A DNA stretch of 64,000 nt. Source: JBGTGG01 sp964398945 (GTDB taxonomy: Bacteria; Bacteroidota; Bacteroidia; Cytophagales; Cyclobacteriaceae). The notes beneath the pieces are model-generated. The model was not told the origin of the DNA, ran no database searches, and saw only the letters and a list, made by a program, of their open reading frames with translations. The stretch's first letter is position 1. Each line of letters starts with the position of its first letter. The position numbers and the translations under genes were made by a program. Below, piece after piece: positions 26,410-36,095 of this stretch. The stretch covers positions 53,420 to 117,419 of the forward strand of contig CAYNOT010000017.1 in NCBI GenBank assembly GCA_964398945.1. Reading direction: 5' to 3'.

Positions 26410-29400
26410 GTGATCAAAAAAAAGAACAAGCCAGTAAAAACCACATGCTCCTACTGCGGGGTGGGTTGTGGAATGCTGGTCAACACCGATCAACAAGGCA
26501 ACCTAACGGTAGAAGGCGATCCTGATCATCCGGTAAACAAAGGAATGCTTTGCTCGAAAGGCATGAACCTGCATTACACCATGCAAGACAAATCCGACAG
26601 GCTTCGTTTTCCGCACATGCGCTGGAGCCGGAACCATCCGATGGAACGCGTCAGTTGGGACACCGCCATGCAGCGCGCTGCCGCAGTATTCCAATCCATC
26701 ATCAAACAACACGGCCCGGATGCAGTAGGGTTCTATGTTTCCGGCCAATGTTTAACGGAAGAATATTATCTCGCCAATAAATTGGTAAAAGGATTTATCG
26801 GCACCAACAATATTGACACCAACAGCCGCCTGTGCATGAGCAGCGCGGTGGTGGGATACGCCAAAACGCTTGGGGAAGATGCTGTACCTATCTCATATGA
26901 AGACATAGAATTAGCAGATTGCTTTTTTATAGCGGGGGCGAATCCTGCCTGGTGTCATCCTATTTTGTACAGAAGGATTGAAGCCCACAAGCAAAACAAT
27001 CCGGAAACAAAAATCATTGTGGTCGATCCACGCAAAACACAAACCGCTTCGATGGCAGATTTGCACCTGCAGATTTTGCCGGGCACCGATATCTATCTCT
27101 ACGAAGCCATCGCGCAACTATTGATTGAAAATGGTGATATTGATTTTGATTTCATCGCCAACCACCTCGATGGTTTTGAAGATTTCAAAAAATCAGTTTT
27201 CAAAAACACGGTTGCTGAAGTAGCGCAACTATGTGACATACCCGAATCACAAATCCATGAAGCGGCAAGGTACATTGCACAAGCCAACGGTTTTTTAACC
27301 TTATGGGCAATGGGGCTGAACCAAAGCGCTGTTGGCACAAATAAAAATTTAGCGCTGATCAGTTTAAACCTGATTACCGGAAAAATCGGTAAACCCGGAT
27401 CAGGGCCTTTTTCGCTTACCGGCCAACCGAATGCTATGGGTGGACGCGAAGTTGGTGGACTGTCCTCTATGCTTGCTGCCCATCGCTCCTATTCAAATCC
27501 GGAACACCGAAAACTGGTCGCGGATTTTTGGAAGGTAAAAAGTGTGCCGGAAACCCCGGGGCTAACAGCCACTGAAATGATGGAAGCACTGGAGCGTGGT
27601 GACCTGAAAGCAATTTGGATTATCTGCACCAATCCGATGGTAAGTTTACCGGATGTCACGCGCGCAGAAGCTGCGTTAAAAAAAGCACGCTTCGTAGTCG
27701 TTCAGGATATTTCAAAAAATTCGGATACGGTTGCGTTTGCCGATCTGGTTTTACCGGCCGCAGGGCACTTTGAAAAAGAGGGCACCATGACCAATTCGGA
27801 AAGGCGGATCAGTTACCTGAACCAACTTGTTCCGCCTCCCGATGAAGCATTGCCCGATGCTGAAATTTTAATCCGCTTTGCAAAAGCAATGGGCTTTCAT
27901 GGCTTTGATTATACTTCACTCGATGAAGTTTTCGCAGAACATGCTGCCCTTACAAAAAACACCAACATTGATATCAGCGGGCTCAGTTATGATCGCTTAA
28001 AAAATGAAGGAACATTTCAGTGGCCGGTGCCAACAGCAAACCATAAAGGAACAGCACGCCTATTCAAGGACCATACATTCTTTACAGAAAACAAAAAAGC
28101 AAAGCTCCATCCGATTGCAGATGCTGCCAACACTTCCACCCCACCAACCCATGATTTTCCACTTGTGCTAACTACCGGAAGGATTCGCGACCAGTGGCAC
28201 ACGATGACAAAAACAGGAAAGGTCAATAAACTAAACCAACACATTGGCAAACCCTTTCTCGAAATACATCCGCTGGATGCATTGGTGCGTGGCATCAACC
28301 AAGACGACATTGTAGTAATTGAAAACGAGCAAGGAAAAGTACAAGTGACGGCCACCCTCACGGAAGACATTCGCAAAGGCGTTGTCTTTCTTCCCATGCA
28401 TTGGGGGAAATTAGTAGGCGGCAATCAGGCAAGGGCCAATAACGTTACAAGCAATCGTGTTGATCCCTTTTCCAAAGAACCGGATTTTAAATACGCCACC
28501 GTACAAGTAACGAGGTTTGTAAAACCAAAAGAAAAAATTGTAGTGGTGGGTGCGGGTGCCGCAGCATATCGGTTTATCCATACGTACCGTGGCCTGAACA
28601 AAACCGATGAATTGAAAATATTTTCAAAAGAAAAAGATCCCTTTTATAACCGTGTATTATTGCCGGAATATGTAAACGACAAATTTAGCTGGTCGCATCT
28701 CCAAAAATTTCAGCCAGGCGAAATTGAGGGATTGGAAATTGACCTGCAATGCGAAAATGAAATCGTTACCATTAACCGCGAAGAGCGCTACGTTATTGAC
28801 AAAAAAGGTGAACTGCATTGGTACGATCGGTTGATCCTCGCCACGGGAAGCCGGGCGTTTGTTCCGAAAGAAGTGCCCACGCATTTGCCGGGGGTTTTTA
28901 CAATCCGCACACGACAAGATGCTGACAACCTGAAAAAATACCTTCGCAAGGACGGCCACATACTGATTATTGGTGGTGGCCTGTTAGGGTTGGAACTTGC
29001 TGCATCCTTGGAAGAAATCGGAATACGGATTTCAATTGTTCAGGTGAGCAGCCGGTTGATGGAACGCCAACTGGATGGACTCTCCGGTGAATTGTTATTG
29101 GAGTGCATCGAGGAAAAAGGAATGGAAGTTTATTTAAGCGAGCAAGTGCAATCAGTGGCCGAGCATCCGGAAAATGGATTGGTTGCAACCTTGCAAAGTG
29201 GAAAAGAAATGCATGCCGATGCAGTGGTCTATGCGATTGGTACGCGGCCTAATATTGAACTGATTACGGAAAGTGGAATCGAAACCGCCCGGGGTGTTGT
29301 CGTCAACGACTATTTGCAAACCAGTGACCCTGCAATCTTTGCCATGGGCGAAATCGCGGAACATCGCGGAACGTTGCTTGGGATCACCGCTGCGGCTGAA

Positions 29401-29937
29401 AAACAAGCCGAAGTAGTGGCGCATTACATCAATGGAAATCATCAAAGTATCTATACGGGCACGGCATCCATGAACATACTCAAGTTTAGTGATTTTGATC
29501 TTTGCTCAATTGGCATCCCGGAAATTCCGGTAAACTCCGAGGGTTATGACGAGATACTTTTCATCGACAAATCACAACGGTACTACAAAAAGTGCATCAT
29601 CAAAAATGACCGGTTGGTGGGAGCCATACTGGTTGGCGACAAGTCTGAGTTTGCTGAGTTTAGAATGCTCATTGAAAACAAAACTGAATTATCGGAAAAG
29701 AGGATGCAATTGCTCCGTTCGGGCGGGAAGCCTGAGCCTATGTTAGGAAAGTTGGTTTGCTCGTGCAACCAGGTGGGTGAAGGGAACATCAAAAACCATA
29801 TAGCACTGGGTTCTGTTTCGTTATCCACAGTATGCCAGGCCTCCGGGGCAGGACTCGGTTGCGGAAGTTGCAAACCGGAGGTCCAAAAGATTTTGAATGA
29901 ATCGCTTGAACCGGTTGAAGCCTATTCACAAACATAG
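26410..29937 (+). CDS. nasA: assimilatory nitrate reductase fused to NAD(P)H-reductase/BFD module
   Basis: One 1175-residue polypeptide with two parts. Residues 1-~700 are a molybdopterin nitrate reductase: [4Fe-4S] ligands C13, C16, C20 and C48, and Mo-ligand cysteine C142 in N-S-R-L-C-M-S-S. Residues ~711-1175 are a NirB/NADH-rubredoxin-reductase-like FAD module (V-V-V-G-A-G-A-A-A, then I-I-G-G-G-L-L-G-L-E for NAD) ending in a BFD-like [2Fe-2S] site with C1117, C1119, C1151, C1154. In Bacillus the equivalents are two proteins (NasC and NasB). So it probably takes electrons directly from NAD(P)H. Start is GTG; no better ATG is near. No signal peptide: cytoplasmic. Confidence 0.95.
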   Translation: MIKKKNKPVKTTCSYCGVGCGMLVNTDQQGNLTVEGDPDHPVNKGMLCSKGMNLHYTMQDKSDRLRFPHMRWSRNHPMERVSWDTAMQRAAAVFQSIIKQHGPDAVGFYVSGQCLTEEYYLANKLVKGFIGTNNIDTNSRLCMSSAVVGYAKTLGEDAVPISYEDIELADCFFIAGANPAWCHPILYRRIEAHKQNNPETKIIVVDPRKTQTASMADLHLQILPGTDIYLYEAIAQLLIENGDIDFDFIANHLDGFEDFKKSVFKNTVAEVAQLCDIPESQIHEAARYIAQANGFLTLWAMGLNQSAVGTNKNLALISLNLITGKIGKPGSGPFSLTGQPNAMGGREVGGLSSMLAAHRSYSNPEHRKLVADFWKVKSVPETPGLTATEMMEALERGDLKAIWIICTNPMVSLPDVTRAEAALKKARFVVVQDISKNSDTVAFADLVLPAAGHFEKEGTMTNSERRISYLNQLVPPPDEALPDAEILIRFAKAMGFHGFDYTSLDEVFAEHAALTKNTNIDISGLSYDRLKNEGTFQWPVPTANHKGTARLFKDHTFFTENKKAKLHPIADAANTSTPPTHDFPLVLTTGRIRDQWHTMTKTGKVNKLNQHIGKPFLEIHPLDALVRGINQDDIVVIENEQGKVQVTATLTEDIRKGVVFLPMHWGKLVGGNQARANNVTSNRVDPFSKEPDFKYATVQVTRFVKPKEKIVVVGAGAAAYRFIHTYRGLNKTDELKIFSKEKDPFYNRVLLPEYVNDKFSWSHLQKFQPGEIEGLEIDLQCENEIVTINREERYVIDKKGELHWYDRLILATGSRAFVPKEVPTHLPGVFTIRTRQDADNLKKYLRKDGHILIIGGGLLGLELAASLEEIGIRISIVQVSSRLMERQLDGLSGELLLECIEEKGMEVYLSEQVQSVAEHPENGLVATLQSGKEMHADAVVYAIGTRPNIELITESGIETARGVVVNDYLQTSDPAIFAMGEIAEHRGTLLGITAAAEKQAEVVAHYINGNHQSIYTGTASMNILKFSDFDLCSIGIPEIPVNSEGYDEILFIDKSQRYYKKCIIKNDRLVGAILVGDKSEFAEFRMLIENKTELSEKRMQLLRSGGKPEPMLGKLVCSCNQVGEGNIKNHIALGSVSLSTVCQASGAGLGCGSCKPEVQKILNESLEPVEAYSQT

Positions 29938-30009
29938 TTGTAAAACAAATTGCCTTTGGTTTACTTGCAGGTAAGATGAAATCAGCATAATCAATACGAT
30001 TGCCAACAA

Positions 30010-31449
30010 ATGAAAACAAAGAAGAGTGATTTGATCCGTGTGTTTGTTAAAGGTGGCATCCTCGCGCCCGGCAACATGCTGAAGATCATGGGAATTTCAT
30101 CTGCACTGGGGAACAAGTATGTAATGTTCGGCTCCCGGCAAGATGTTCTTTTTCCAGCCTTTGAAAAATCAACGGAAGAAATCAAAGAACTTTTTTCCAA
30201 CCTGCCCATCGACTATGAGGTTGGTAGCGACCAGTCGGTTTATCAAAATATTGTAAGTTCTTATGCAGCGGTAAATATTATCGAAACTACCAACTGGGTA
30301 AAAGAAGATACCTATCATTATATCATTAACAATTTTGATTATGTGCCGCAATTAAAAATCAATGTGGTGGACCCGGTCCAAAGTTTGGTCCCTTTGTTTA
30401 CCGGAGAACTTAATTTTATTGCGTCCAAAGAAGATAACTATTGGTACTTGTATATCCGTGATCCACGCAAAGGCAACCAACTTGAATGCTGGCCGCGTTT
30501 GATTTTTAGCCAGGATATTGCCAAGGTGGCCATCGCACTTGAAGAGCTATTCTTAAAATACAATCCGTATACGATTAGTGAGCTCTTTCTGATTTTACGA
30601 AACCAAATGCGTGTAAACTACCGCGAGGTTTCAGAACCTTTAAAATTCCCTGTCAATTCTTTTCCAAAATATGAGGGGTTGAATGGCGGGTTAAATAATC
30701 AATTCTGGCTCGGGCTCTATTGGCGAAACAACCAGTTCGCCATCGACTTTATGAGTGCTGCGTGTCGGCTTTGCCAGGACACCAACATTGGTAAAATCAA
30801 TGTGATCCCCTGGAAAGCACTTTTGATAAAAGGTATAAAAGCGCATGAACGAATCCGGTGGGAAAAAGTAATGGGCAAATTCGGGATCAACGACCGCCAC
30901 TCGGCACTCGAATTGAATTGGCACCTGCCTGTGTTGGACAAAAATGCGTTGGAGCTTAAGCAATACCTTGTCCGTGAACTCGATCAACTGGATATCAGCA
31001 CACATGGGTTAACGTTTACAATACGGACCAAACGGAACATGTATTTATTCACATCCATTGTGATTGAAGAAAACGAGAAACTTGGTGGTGGATATGATGT
31101 CTTGTACGCTAAGAATTTTGATCCCAATAATACAACCTATATCACCTATGCCAGCGATGTGAAAAAAGAAATGCTTCCTGCATTGTTGATCGAACTCAGC
31201 AAAATGTATTTCAGGCAACTGGTTCCGGAAAAACAGGCCGGCAATAATACAGAGCAAGAGCCAACCAAGGCAACAAAAAAAATAAACCAAAGCTACCAAT
31301 GCAGCAATTGCCTTTCAATATTCGATAAGCGCTATGGGGATACTTTAGCAGGCATTTCAGCAGGCACTCCATTTGAAGAACTTCCCAGCGGTTATTCCTG
31401 TCCCGTGTGTGGTGGGCCAAAATCCGATTTCGGGTTAATGGAAAATTGA
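30010..31449 (+). CDS. rubredoxin-domain protein on a degenerate nitrite/sulfite-reductase-like scaffold
   Basis: A 479-residue protein. The last ~50 residues are a rubredoxin with C431-S-N-C434 and C464-P-V-C467. The first ~420 look like two ferredoxin-like halves of nitrite/sulfite reductase: V-K-G-G-I-L-A-P-G-N-M-L and G-S-R-Q-D-V-L-F-P in the first, I-P-W-K-A-L-L-I-K-G-I in the second. The C-x5-C and C-x3-C ligands for siroheme/[4Fe-4S] are absent; only three other cysteines exist. So it should not reduce nitrite but may carry electrons. It lies 72 bp behind the nitrate reductase, whose flavin module is rubredoxin-reductase-like, suggesting an electron-transfer partner (inference). Confidence 0.82.
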   Translation: MKTKKSDLIRVFVKGGILAPGNMLKIMGISSALGNKYVMFGSRQDVLFPAFEKSTEEIKELFSNLPIDYEVGSDQSVYQNIVSSYAAVNIIETTNWVKEDTYHYIINNFDYVPQLKINVVDPVQSLVPLFTGELNFIASKEDNYWYLYIRDPRKGNQLECWPRLIFSQDIAKVAIALEELFLKYNPYTISELFLILRNQMRVNYREVSEPLKFPVNSFPKYEGLNGGLNNQFWLGLYWRNNQFAIDFMSAACRLCQDTNIGKINVIPWKALLIKGIKAHERIRWEKVMGKFGINDRHSALELNWHLPVLDKNALELKQYLVRELDQLDISTHGLTFTIRTKRNMYLFTSIVIEENEKLGGGYDVLYAKNFDPNNTTYITYASDVKKEMLPALLIELSKMYFRQLVPEKQAGNNTEQEPTKATKKINQSYQCSNCLSIFDKRYGDTLAGISAGTPFEELPSGYSCPVCGGPKSDFGLMEN

Positions 31450-31502
31450 TTGGTCAATAAAATTCCCCTTAACCTCATCTTCAGAAATCAAACACTTCAA
31501 CG

Positions 31503-34067
31503 TTACGTTTCCTTACGTAAAATTTTAAGGGGTGGCGTATTGACCACTTCCCGGGAGTTTAACCAGCCAATAAGCACGGTGAGCGACACTACACCTGATC
31601 CGATTATCAATACTTCCTTCCAATCAAACGCGAAGGTGATCTCAAAGAAAAATTTTGTGAGCAGAAATCCGCCTCCCAGGGAAAGTGCCAACCCCGTAAT
31701 AGCCGAAAACAATCCGAGGTATGCATACTCAATCAATGTGATCTTTGCAATTTGAAGGGTACGTGCCCCTAGTGTGCGCAGCAAAACATTCTCTTTGATT
31801 CTGGCAAATTTACTGTTGATCACCGCGCCTGCCAATACAATTAATCCTGTAATGATACTAAAGAGTGCAAGAAACCGAATGACCAATCCAAGCTTATCAA
31901 ACAATGCATTGATCGTTCCTAAAATCAAGCGCAAGTCAATCACCGAAACATTCGGGAATTGAATCACGAGTGCCTGCTGAAAGCGACTGGCAACTTGCTG
32001 ATCTTCGATTCGGGTTGCTGTTACGAATATCTGTGGTGCCTGCTCCAATACCCCGGAAGGAAATACGAAAATAAAATTTGGAGGATCGGTAGGCCAATCC
32101 ACTTCCCGCACCCCCGCAATGCGCGTTACAACAGGAACGCCTTGTACATCAAAAACAATCGAGTCGCCAAGTTTAACTTCCAGATCATCCAACATTCCTT
32201 CGGAGATCGTGATCCAAATCGTATCCCCTTCTACGCGTTGAAGCTCTCCTTCAATTAGTTTTTCAGACAGATGCAAACTGTCGCGATACGTAACACGATA
32301 CTCGCGGGTCAAGGCCCAATTGCGTGCTTTATCAGTTGTGTCATTTTGTATGGTGGCAATATCCCTGCCCCGCACCTCACTCAACCGACAGGTAATAATG
32401 GGTACAACCTGATTGACTTTCAGATTGTTTTCTTCCATCAACTTGATCACCCCATCTTTTTGAGTGGGTTGGATATCAAATAAAATCGTGTTTGATTGAT
32501 TTTCCTGCCCTTTAAATTCTACCTGGCTGAGCATACTCTTTTCAACAACATTCAAAGTAGAAATGATAAATGCACCCAACCCGATGGTGACCATTAACAC
32601 GCGGGTTTGATTATTGGGCCGGAACAAATTGGAAAGGGAGTGCCGCCAGATAAACCCGGCACCATGCGGGAAGAATCGTTTGACCAAAAACAACAATAAA
32701 TACGCAACCGCAGTCAGGCAAACCAGTGCTGCAAGCAATCCCAGAAAAAATAAAAGCCCGGTGAGCAAACTTTTCGTTTGCAATGCTGCAAACCCCATCG
32801 GAAACAATCCGATCAAAATAATCGCGGCCCATTTTGTTTTTGAAAAAACATTTGTTTGCTCAATATCCGACCGCAATACCGTAAGCGGTGGAACAAACCG
32901 AACGGCCACCAATGGAAGCATCGAGAATAAAACAGATACAACGGTTCCTAATAAAATCCCCATGCCAATCGAACGCCAGGAAATTGCAAAGGCAACATCA
33001 AAGGGAATAGAACCTTCTACCACCATTGGAATCAATTGCTGTACACCCACACCCAGTGCTGCACCAAGTATGCTTCCCAAAATCCCAATAAAGAAAATCT
33101 GGATAAAATAAATATTGAATGCCTGCCATCCGGAAGATCCGATACAGCGAAGTACAGCAACCTCGTCCCTTTTCTCACGAGCATAAATATGCACAGAGCT
33201 GGCAACGCCAATGCTGCCCAAAACCAATGCAATAAATGCAAGCAGTGAAAAGAAACGGTAGACCGATTCAAACCCTCTCCCCAACCCACGCTTTCTTGCC
33301 TCCACTGTTTCGTATGAATGTCCATATTTCCGGGTCAGTGGTTTTACTTCGTCAACGATTTCCTCCAGGAGTTTTTCATCTTCGATTCTAAAAAACCTGC
33401 GATACGAGACACGACTTCCAAACTGCACCAAACCAGTGGAATCAAGATCGGCCATATTGATATAAACCGATGGTGTAAACGTTGTCATCAATCCCCCACC
33501 TCCGGGGATTTTGGAAACCACACCCGCTACATTAAAATAACGGTTCCCGACTTTTATTGAATCCCCTGAACTGACTTCATATTGACCCGCTAAATTTTCA
33601 TCCAATAAAGCAACACCACTTTTTTGTTTCAAGGTGTCGTAAGCATGGGAAGGTTTTGTTTCAATGGTACCATAAAAAGGAAAAGGTCCCGTCAATGCCA
33701 CCAGCCGGATCAACCGTGATTGACCACTGTTTGCAAACAACACCATGGAAGCCATATCCGCTTCACCCGCTTGTTCTAATTTTGTTGAATCAAAATAGGT
33801 TAACAGTTCCGGTTCAAACGCGCGGTTTGCATTCACAACCAAATCGGCCCCCAAAAGCTCCTTGGCATTTCTATTAATATCTTCCTGTAAAGAAAAATTC
33901 AACGAATCGAGTGCAACTACACCTGCTATACCGGTGATCAGGGAGGCCGCAAAAAGAAAAAGCCGTGAAAAATTATGTCGCGCATCGCGCCAGGCCATTT
34001 GCCAAACCCATCTGTCACGAAAAATGTTCTTAGGATCCCTTCGGAGCTTGATGATGTATTCAATCAT
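31503..34067 (-). CDS. FtsX-like ABC transporter permease (YbbP type)
   Basis: An 854-residue permease with about ten membrane helices: one near residue 37, clusters near 265-390 and 415-500, and a final set near 735-840. A large periplasmic domain lies between helix 1 and the first cluster and another at about 520-730. This is the double-FtsX layout of E. coli YbbP. Its start overlaps the stop of the ATPase gene by four bases, so they form a YbbA-YbbP transporter. The nearby divergent tesA-like gene completes the known ybbA-ybbP-tesA association. Substrate unknown; lipoprotein or lipid handling is likely. Confidence 0.9.
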   Translation of the reverse strand: MIEYIIKLRRDPKNIFRDRWVWQMAWRDARHNFSRLFLFAASLITGIAGVVALDSLNFSLQEDINRNAKELLGADLVVNANRAFEPELLTYFDSTKLEQAGEADMASMVLFANSGQSRLIRLVALTGPFPFYGTIETKPSHAYDTLKQKSGVALLDENLAGQYEVSSGDSIKVGNRYFNVAGVVSKIPGGGGLMTTFTPSVYINMADLDSTGLVQFGSRVSYRRFFRIEDEKLLEEIVDEVKPLTRKYGHSYETVEARKRGLGRGFESVYRFFSLLAFIALVLGSIGVASSVHIYAREKRDEVAVLRCIGSSGWQAFNIYFIQIFFIGILGSILGAALGVGVQQLIPMVVEGSIPFDVAFAISWRSIGMGILLGTVVSVLFSMLPLVAVRFVPPLTVLRSDIEQTNVFSKTKWAAIILIGLFPMGFAALQTKSLLTGLLFFLGLLAALVCLTAVAYLLLFLVKRFFPHGAGFIWRHSLSNLFRPNNQTRVLMVTIGLGAFIISTLNVVEKSMLSQVEFKGQENQSNTILFDIQPTQKDGVIKLMEENNLKVNQVVPIITCRLSEVRGRDIATIQNDTTDKARNWALTREYRVTYRDSLHLSEKLIEGELQRVEGDTIWITISEGMLDDLEVKLGDSIVFDVQGVPVVTRIAGVREVDWPTDPPNFIFVFPSGVLEQAPQIFVTATRIEDQQVASRFQQALVIQFPNVSVIDLRLILGTINALFDKLGLVIRFLALFSIITGLIVLAGAVINSKFARIKENVLLRTLGARTLQIAKITLIEYAYLGLFSAITGLALSLGGGFLLTKFFFEITFAFDWKEVLIIGSGVVSLTVLIGWLNSREVVNTPPLKILRKET

Positions 34068-34756
34068 AGGGTTGCCATTCGTTGCTCCTGCTCAAGTTTT
34101 CCACCGCGCATCCTGAGAATGCGTTGGGTTTTCTGCGCCAACTCCAGGTTGTGCGTAACCAATACCAGCGTTGTTCCCTGCTCTTTGTTTAAACCAAACA
34201 ACAACTCTTGAATATGATTCGCATTTTCCTCATCCAGGTTGCCAGTGGGTTCATCCGCAAACAAAATCTTTGGATTGGTCATAAACGCACGCGCCATTGC
34301 AACACGCTGTTGTTCGCCACCAGAAAGCTGCGCGGGATAATGCTGTGTGCGGTCCCCCAAACCCACACGGCCCAAAAGTTCTTTTGCTTTAGGTAAAACG
34401 TTTTTTTCACCCCGCAATTCCAACGGCACGGCTACGTTCTCCAATGCCGTAAGGGTAGGGAGCAACTGGAAATTCTGGAAGACAAATCCCACATATTGAT
34501 TCCGGATAAATGCCCGGTCATCTTCGTCCATAGCATTGAGCTTAAATCCCATTAAAGAAATGGTTCCGCTTGAGGGTGTATCCAATCCTGCGCACAGTCC
34601 CAGCAGTGTAGTCTTTCCGCTACCGGAGGGGCCGATGATGGCCATCGATTCGCCCTGATCGACCTGAAATGAAACATGGTCCAAAACAGTGAGCGAATGC
34701 TCTACAGATTTATAAATTTTTGTAAGGCCTTCAGCCTGTAACACGGGTGTGGACAT
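34064..34756 (-). CDS. ABC transporter ATP-binding protein (LolD/YbbA type)
   Basis: A 230-residue ATPase with Walker A G-P-S-G-S-G-K-T-T at 42-50, signature L-S-G-G-E-Q-Q-R, Walker B I-L-F-A-D-E-P-T and a late switch histidine in V-T-H-N. It belongs to the MacB/LolD/YbbA group that drives FtsX-type permeases. Four-base overlap with the permease gene. Two 11-bp repeats TGATTGGATAA lie just upstream of its start. Confidence 0.94.
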   Translation of the reverse strand: MSTPVLQAEGLTKIYKSVEHSLTVLDHVSFQVDQGESMAIIGPSGSGKTTLLGLCAGLDTPSSGTISLMGFKLNAMDEDDRAFIRNQYVGFVFQNFQLLPTLTALENVAVPLELRGEKNVLPKAKELLGRVGLGDRTQHYPAQLSGGEQQRVAMARAFMTNPKILFADEPTGNLDEENANHIQELLFGLNKEQGTTLVLVTHNLELAQKTQRILRMRGGKLEQEQRMATL

Positions 34757-34759
34757 AAT

Positions 34760-34790
34760 TGATTGGATAACCTTTAAACTGATTGGATAA
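34760..34790. repeat. direct repeat TGATTGGATAA x2 upstream of ABC operon
   Basis: Identical 11-mers at 34760-34770 and 34780-34790, 20 bp apart (about two helical turns), beginning 4 bp from the ATPase start codon. Possible repressor site; no regulator known. Confidence 0.45.
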
Positions 34791-34958
34791 TACGATAAAA
34801 ATGTTGAATTGTATCAACAATGGAAATAATTTATACAGTAATGGTCGTTTATCGATCAAATTTATTTTCTAACGTGAGAATTCCAATGATTTGAATATAA
34901 TCCAAAACAAAATATTATCTTAAATGTTATTTACAGTAGTTAATAAACGTAAATCTTT

Positions 34959-35417
34959 ATGAGCAAACCAAAACCAACCTTCTTATTACTGTTTCTGGTG
35001 ATATCCTCCATTTCAGCATCTGCCCAATCCAATTGGGAAGTGGGGCTGCGTGTTGGAGATAATGTGTCCATTGATGCTACGATACCATTGGCGGCAGCAC
35101 CACGACTTCATCCTGCAATTTATTTTGACCGTTCTGGTGTGGCCACCTATTTTGATTGGCTTTTTGCATTTTCCGATGGCCCTGCAGGATTCAAAATTTA
35201 TCCGGGTGTTGGCCCTGAAATATATTTTGGTAATGAAACTGATTTTCAAATAGCGGGTAATTTTGGTATGGAATACTCTTTTGATTTTCCACTTACAATT
35301 GGATTTGATTGGCGGCCGGCTGTACGATTAACCAACAACACTGGCTTTTATTCAGGCAACTGGGGGTTCATCGGCCGGTTTCGTCTTGGAAAAGGCAAGC
35401 TAAAGCGTGTTAATTGA
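34959..35417 (+). CDS. hypothetical secreted/outer membrane protein
   Basis: A 152-residue protein with a signal peptide (M-S-K-P-K-P-T-F-L-L, cut after S-A-S-A). The rest is short amphipathic strands rich in aromatic residues and glycine (G-V-G-P-E-I-Y-F-G, N-W-G-F-I-G-R-F), as in small eight-stranded outer-membrane barrels. No named family recognised. It lies between the ABC operon (divergent) and tesA (same direction, 71 bp apart). Confidence 0.75.
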   Translation: MSKPKPTFLLLFLVISSISASAQSNWEVGLRVGDNVSIDATIPLAAAPRLHPAIYFDRSGVATYFDWLFAFSDGPAGFKIYPGVGPEIYFGNETDFQIAGNFGMEYSFDFPLTIGFDWRPAVRLTNNTGFYSGNWGFIGRFRLGKGKLKRVN

Positions 35418-35488
35418 TTTGATTATCTTGGAATGATTATTGGGAAGCTAAACCAATTCAAAATTATTCTTAGCGCATACTTCATTTC

Positions 35489-36091
35489 ATGGCAAACAAC
35501 TTACTCATTAGCATACTCCTAATTTTTGGTTCTGCTATTCAACCCAAAACAATTCTTTTTTTTGGTGACAGCCTGACCGCAGGATATGGTACTTCTACCG
35601 AACTTGCCTTTCCTGCACTGGTGGAAACAAGCCTTAGAAAAAAAGGAAAAGAATGCAAAGTAATCAATGCCGGACTTAGCGGAGAAACATCAGCCGGTGG
35701 GCTCACCCGTATTGACTGGATATTACGCCAACCCATTGATATTTTCGTGCTGGAGTTGGGTGCAAATGACGGGTTGCGTGGATTGCCGATTGAAGAAACA
35801 AAAAAGAACCTCCAGCAAATCATTGATAAAGTAAAAGCCAAAAACCCTGAAGTTAAAATTGTGATTGCCGGGATGATGGTGCCGCCCAACATGGGCCCTG
35901 AGTATAGTGCTCAATTTCAAAAAGTATTCCCGGAACTCGCAAAAAAAAATAATGCGGCCTTAATCCCATTTTTATTAAAAGATGTGGCAGGTATTGAAAA
36001 ACTTAATCTACCGGATGGTATTCACCCCAATGCGGAAGGGCATAAGATTGTTGCAGGAAATGTGGTAGAGGTTATTGAAAAGCTGCTGTAA
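35489..36091 (+). CDS. tesA: arylesterase / SGNH lipase (TesA-like)
   Basis: A 200-residue SGNH hydrolase. Block I is F-F-G-D-S-L-T with nucleophile S28, block II has a glycine in the S-G-E-T-S region, block III is L-G-A-N-D-G, and block V is D-G-I-H-P-N with the catalytic Asp and His. This is the TesA/arylesterase pattern (thioesterase I, lysophospholipase). A hydrophobic N-terminus suggests export. Its proximity to the YbbA/YbbP pair repeats the E. coli arrangement, though here in divergent orientation. Confidence 0.93.
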   Translation: MANNLLISILLIFGSAIQPKTILFFGDSLTAGYGTSTELAFPALVETSLRKKGKECKVINAGLSGETSAGGLTRIDWILRQPIDIFVLELGANDGLRGLPIEETKKNLQQIIDKVKAKNPEVKIVIAGMMVPPNMGPEYSAQFQKVFPELAKKNNAALIPFLLKDVAGIEKLNLPDGIHPNAEGHKIVAGNVVEVIEKLL

Positions 36092-36095
36092 TGAG

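Noticed and set aside
31500..31520. ACGT-containing match TTACGTAA near the end of the FtsX permease gene, possible further TACGTA operator
   Set aside because: Single copy inside coding sequence at a gene end, no clustering and no promoter box.
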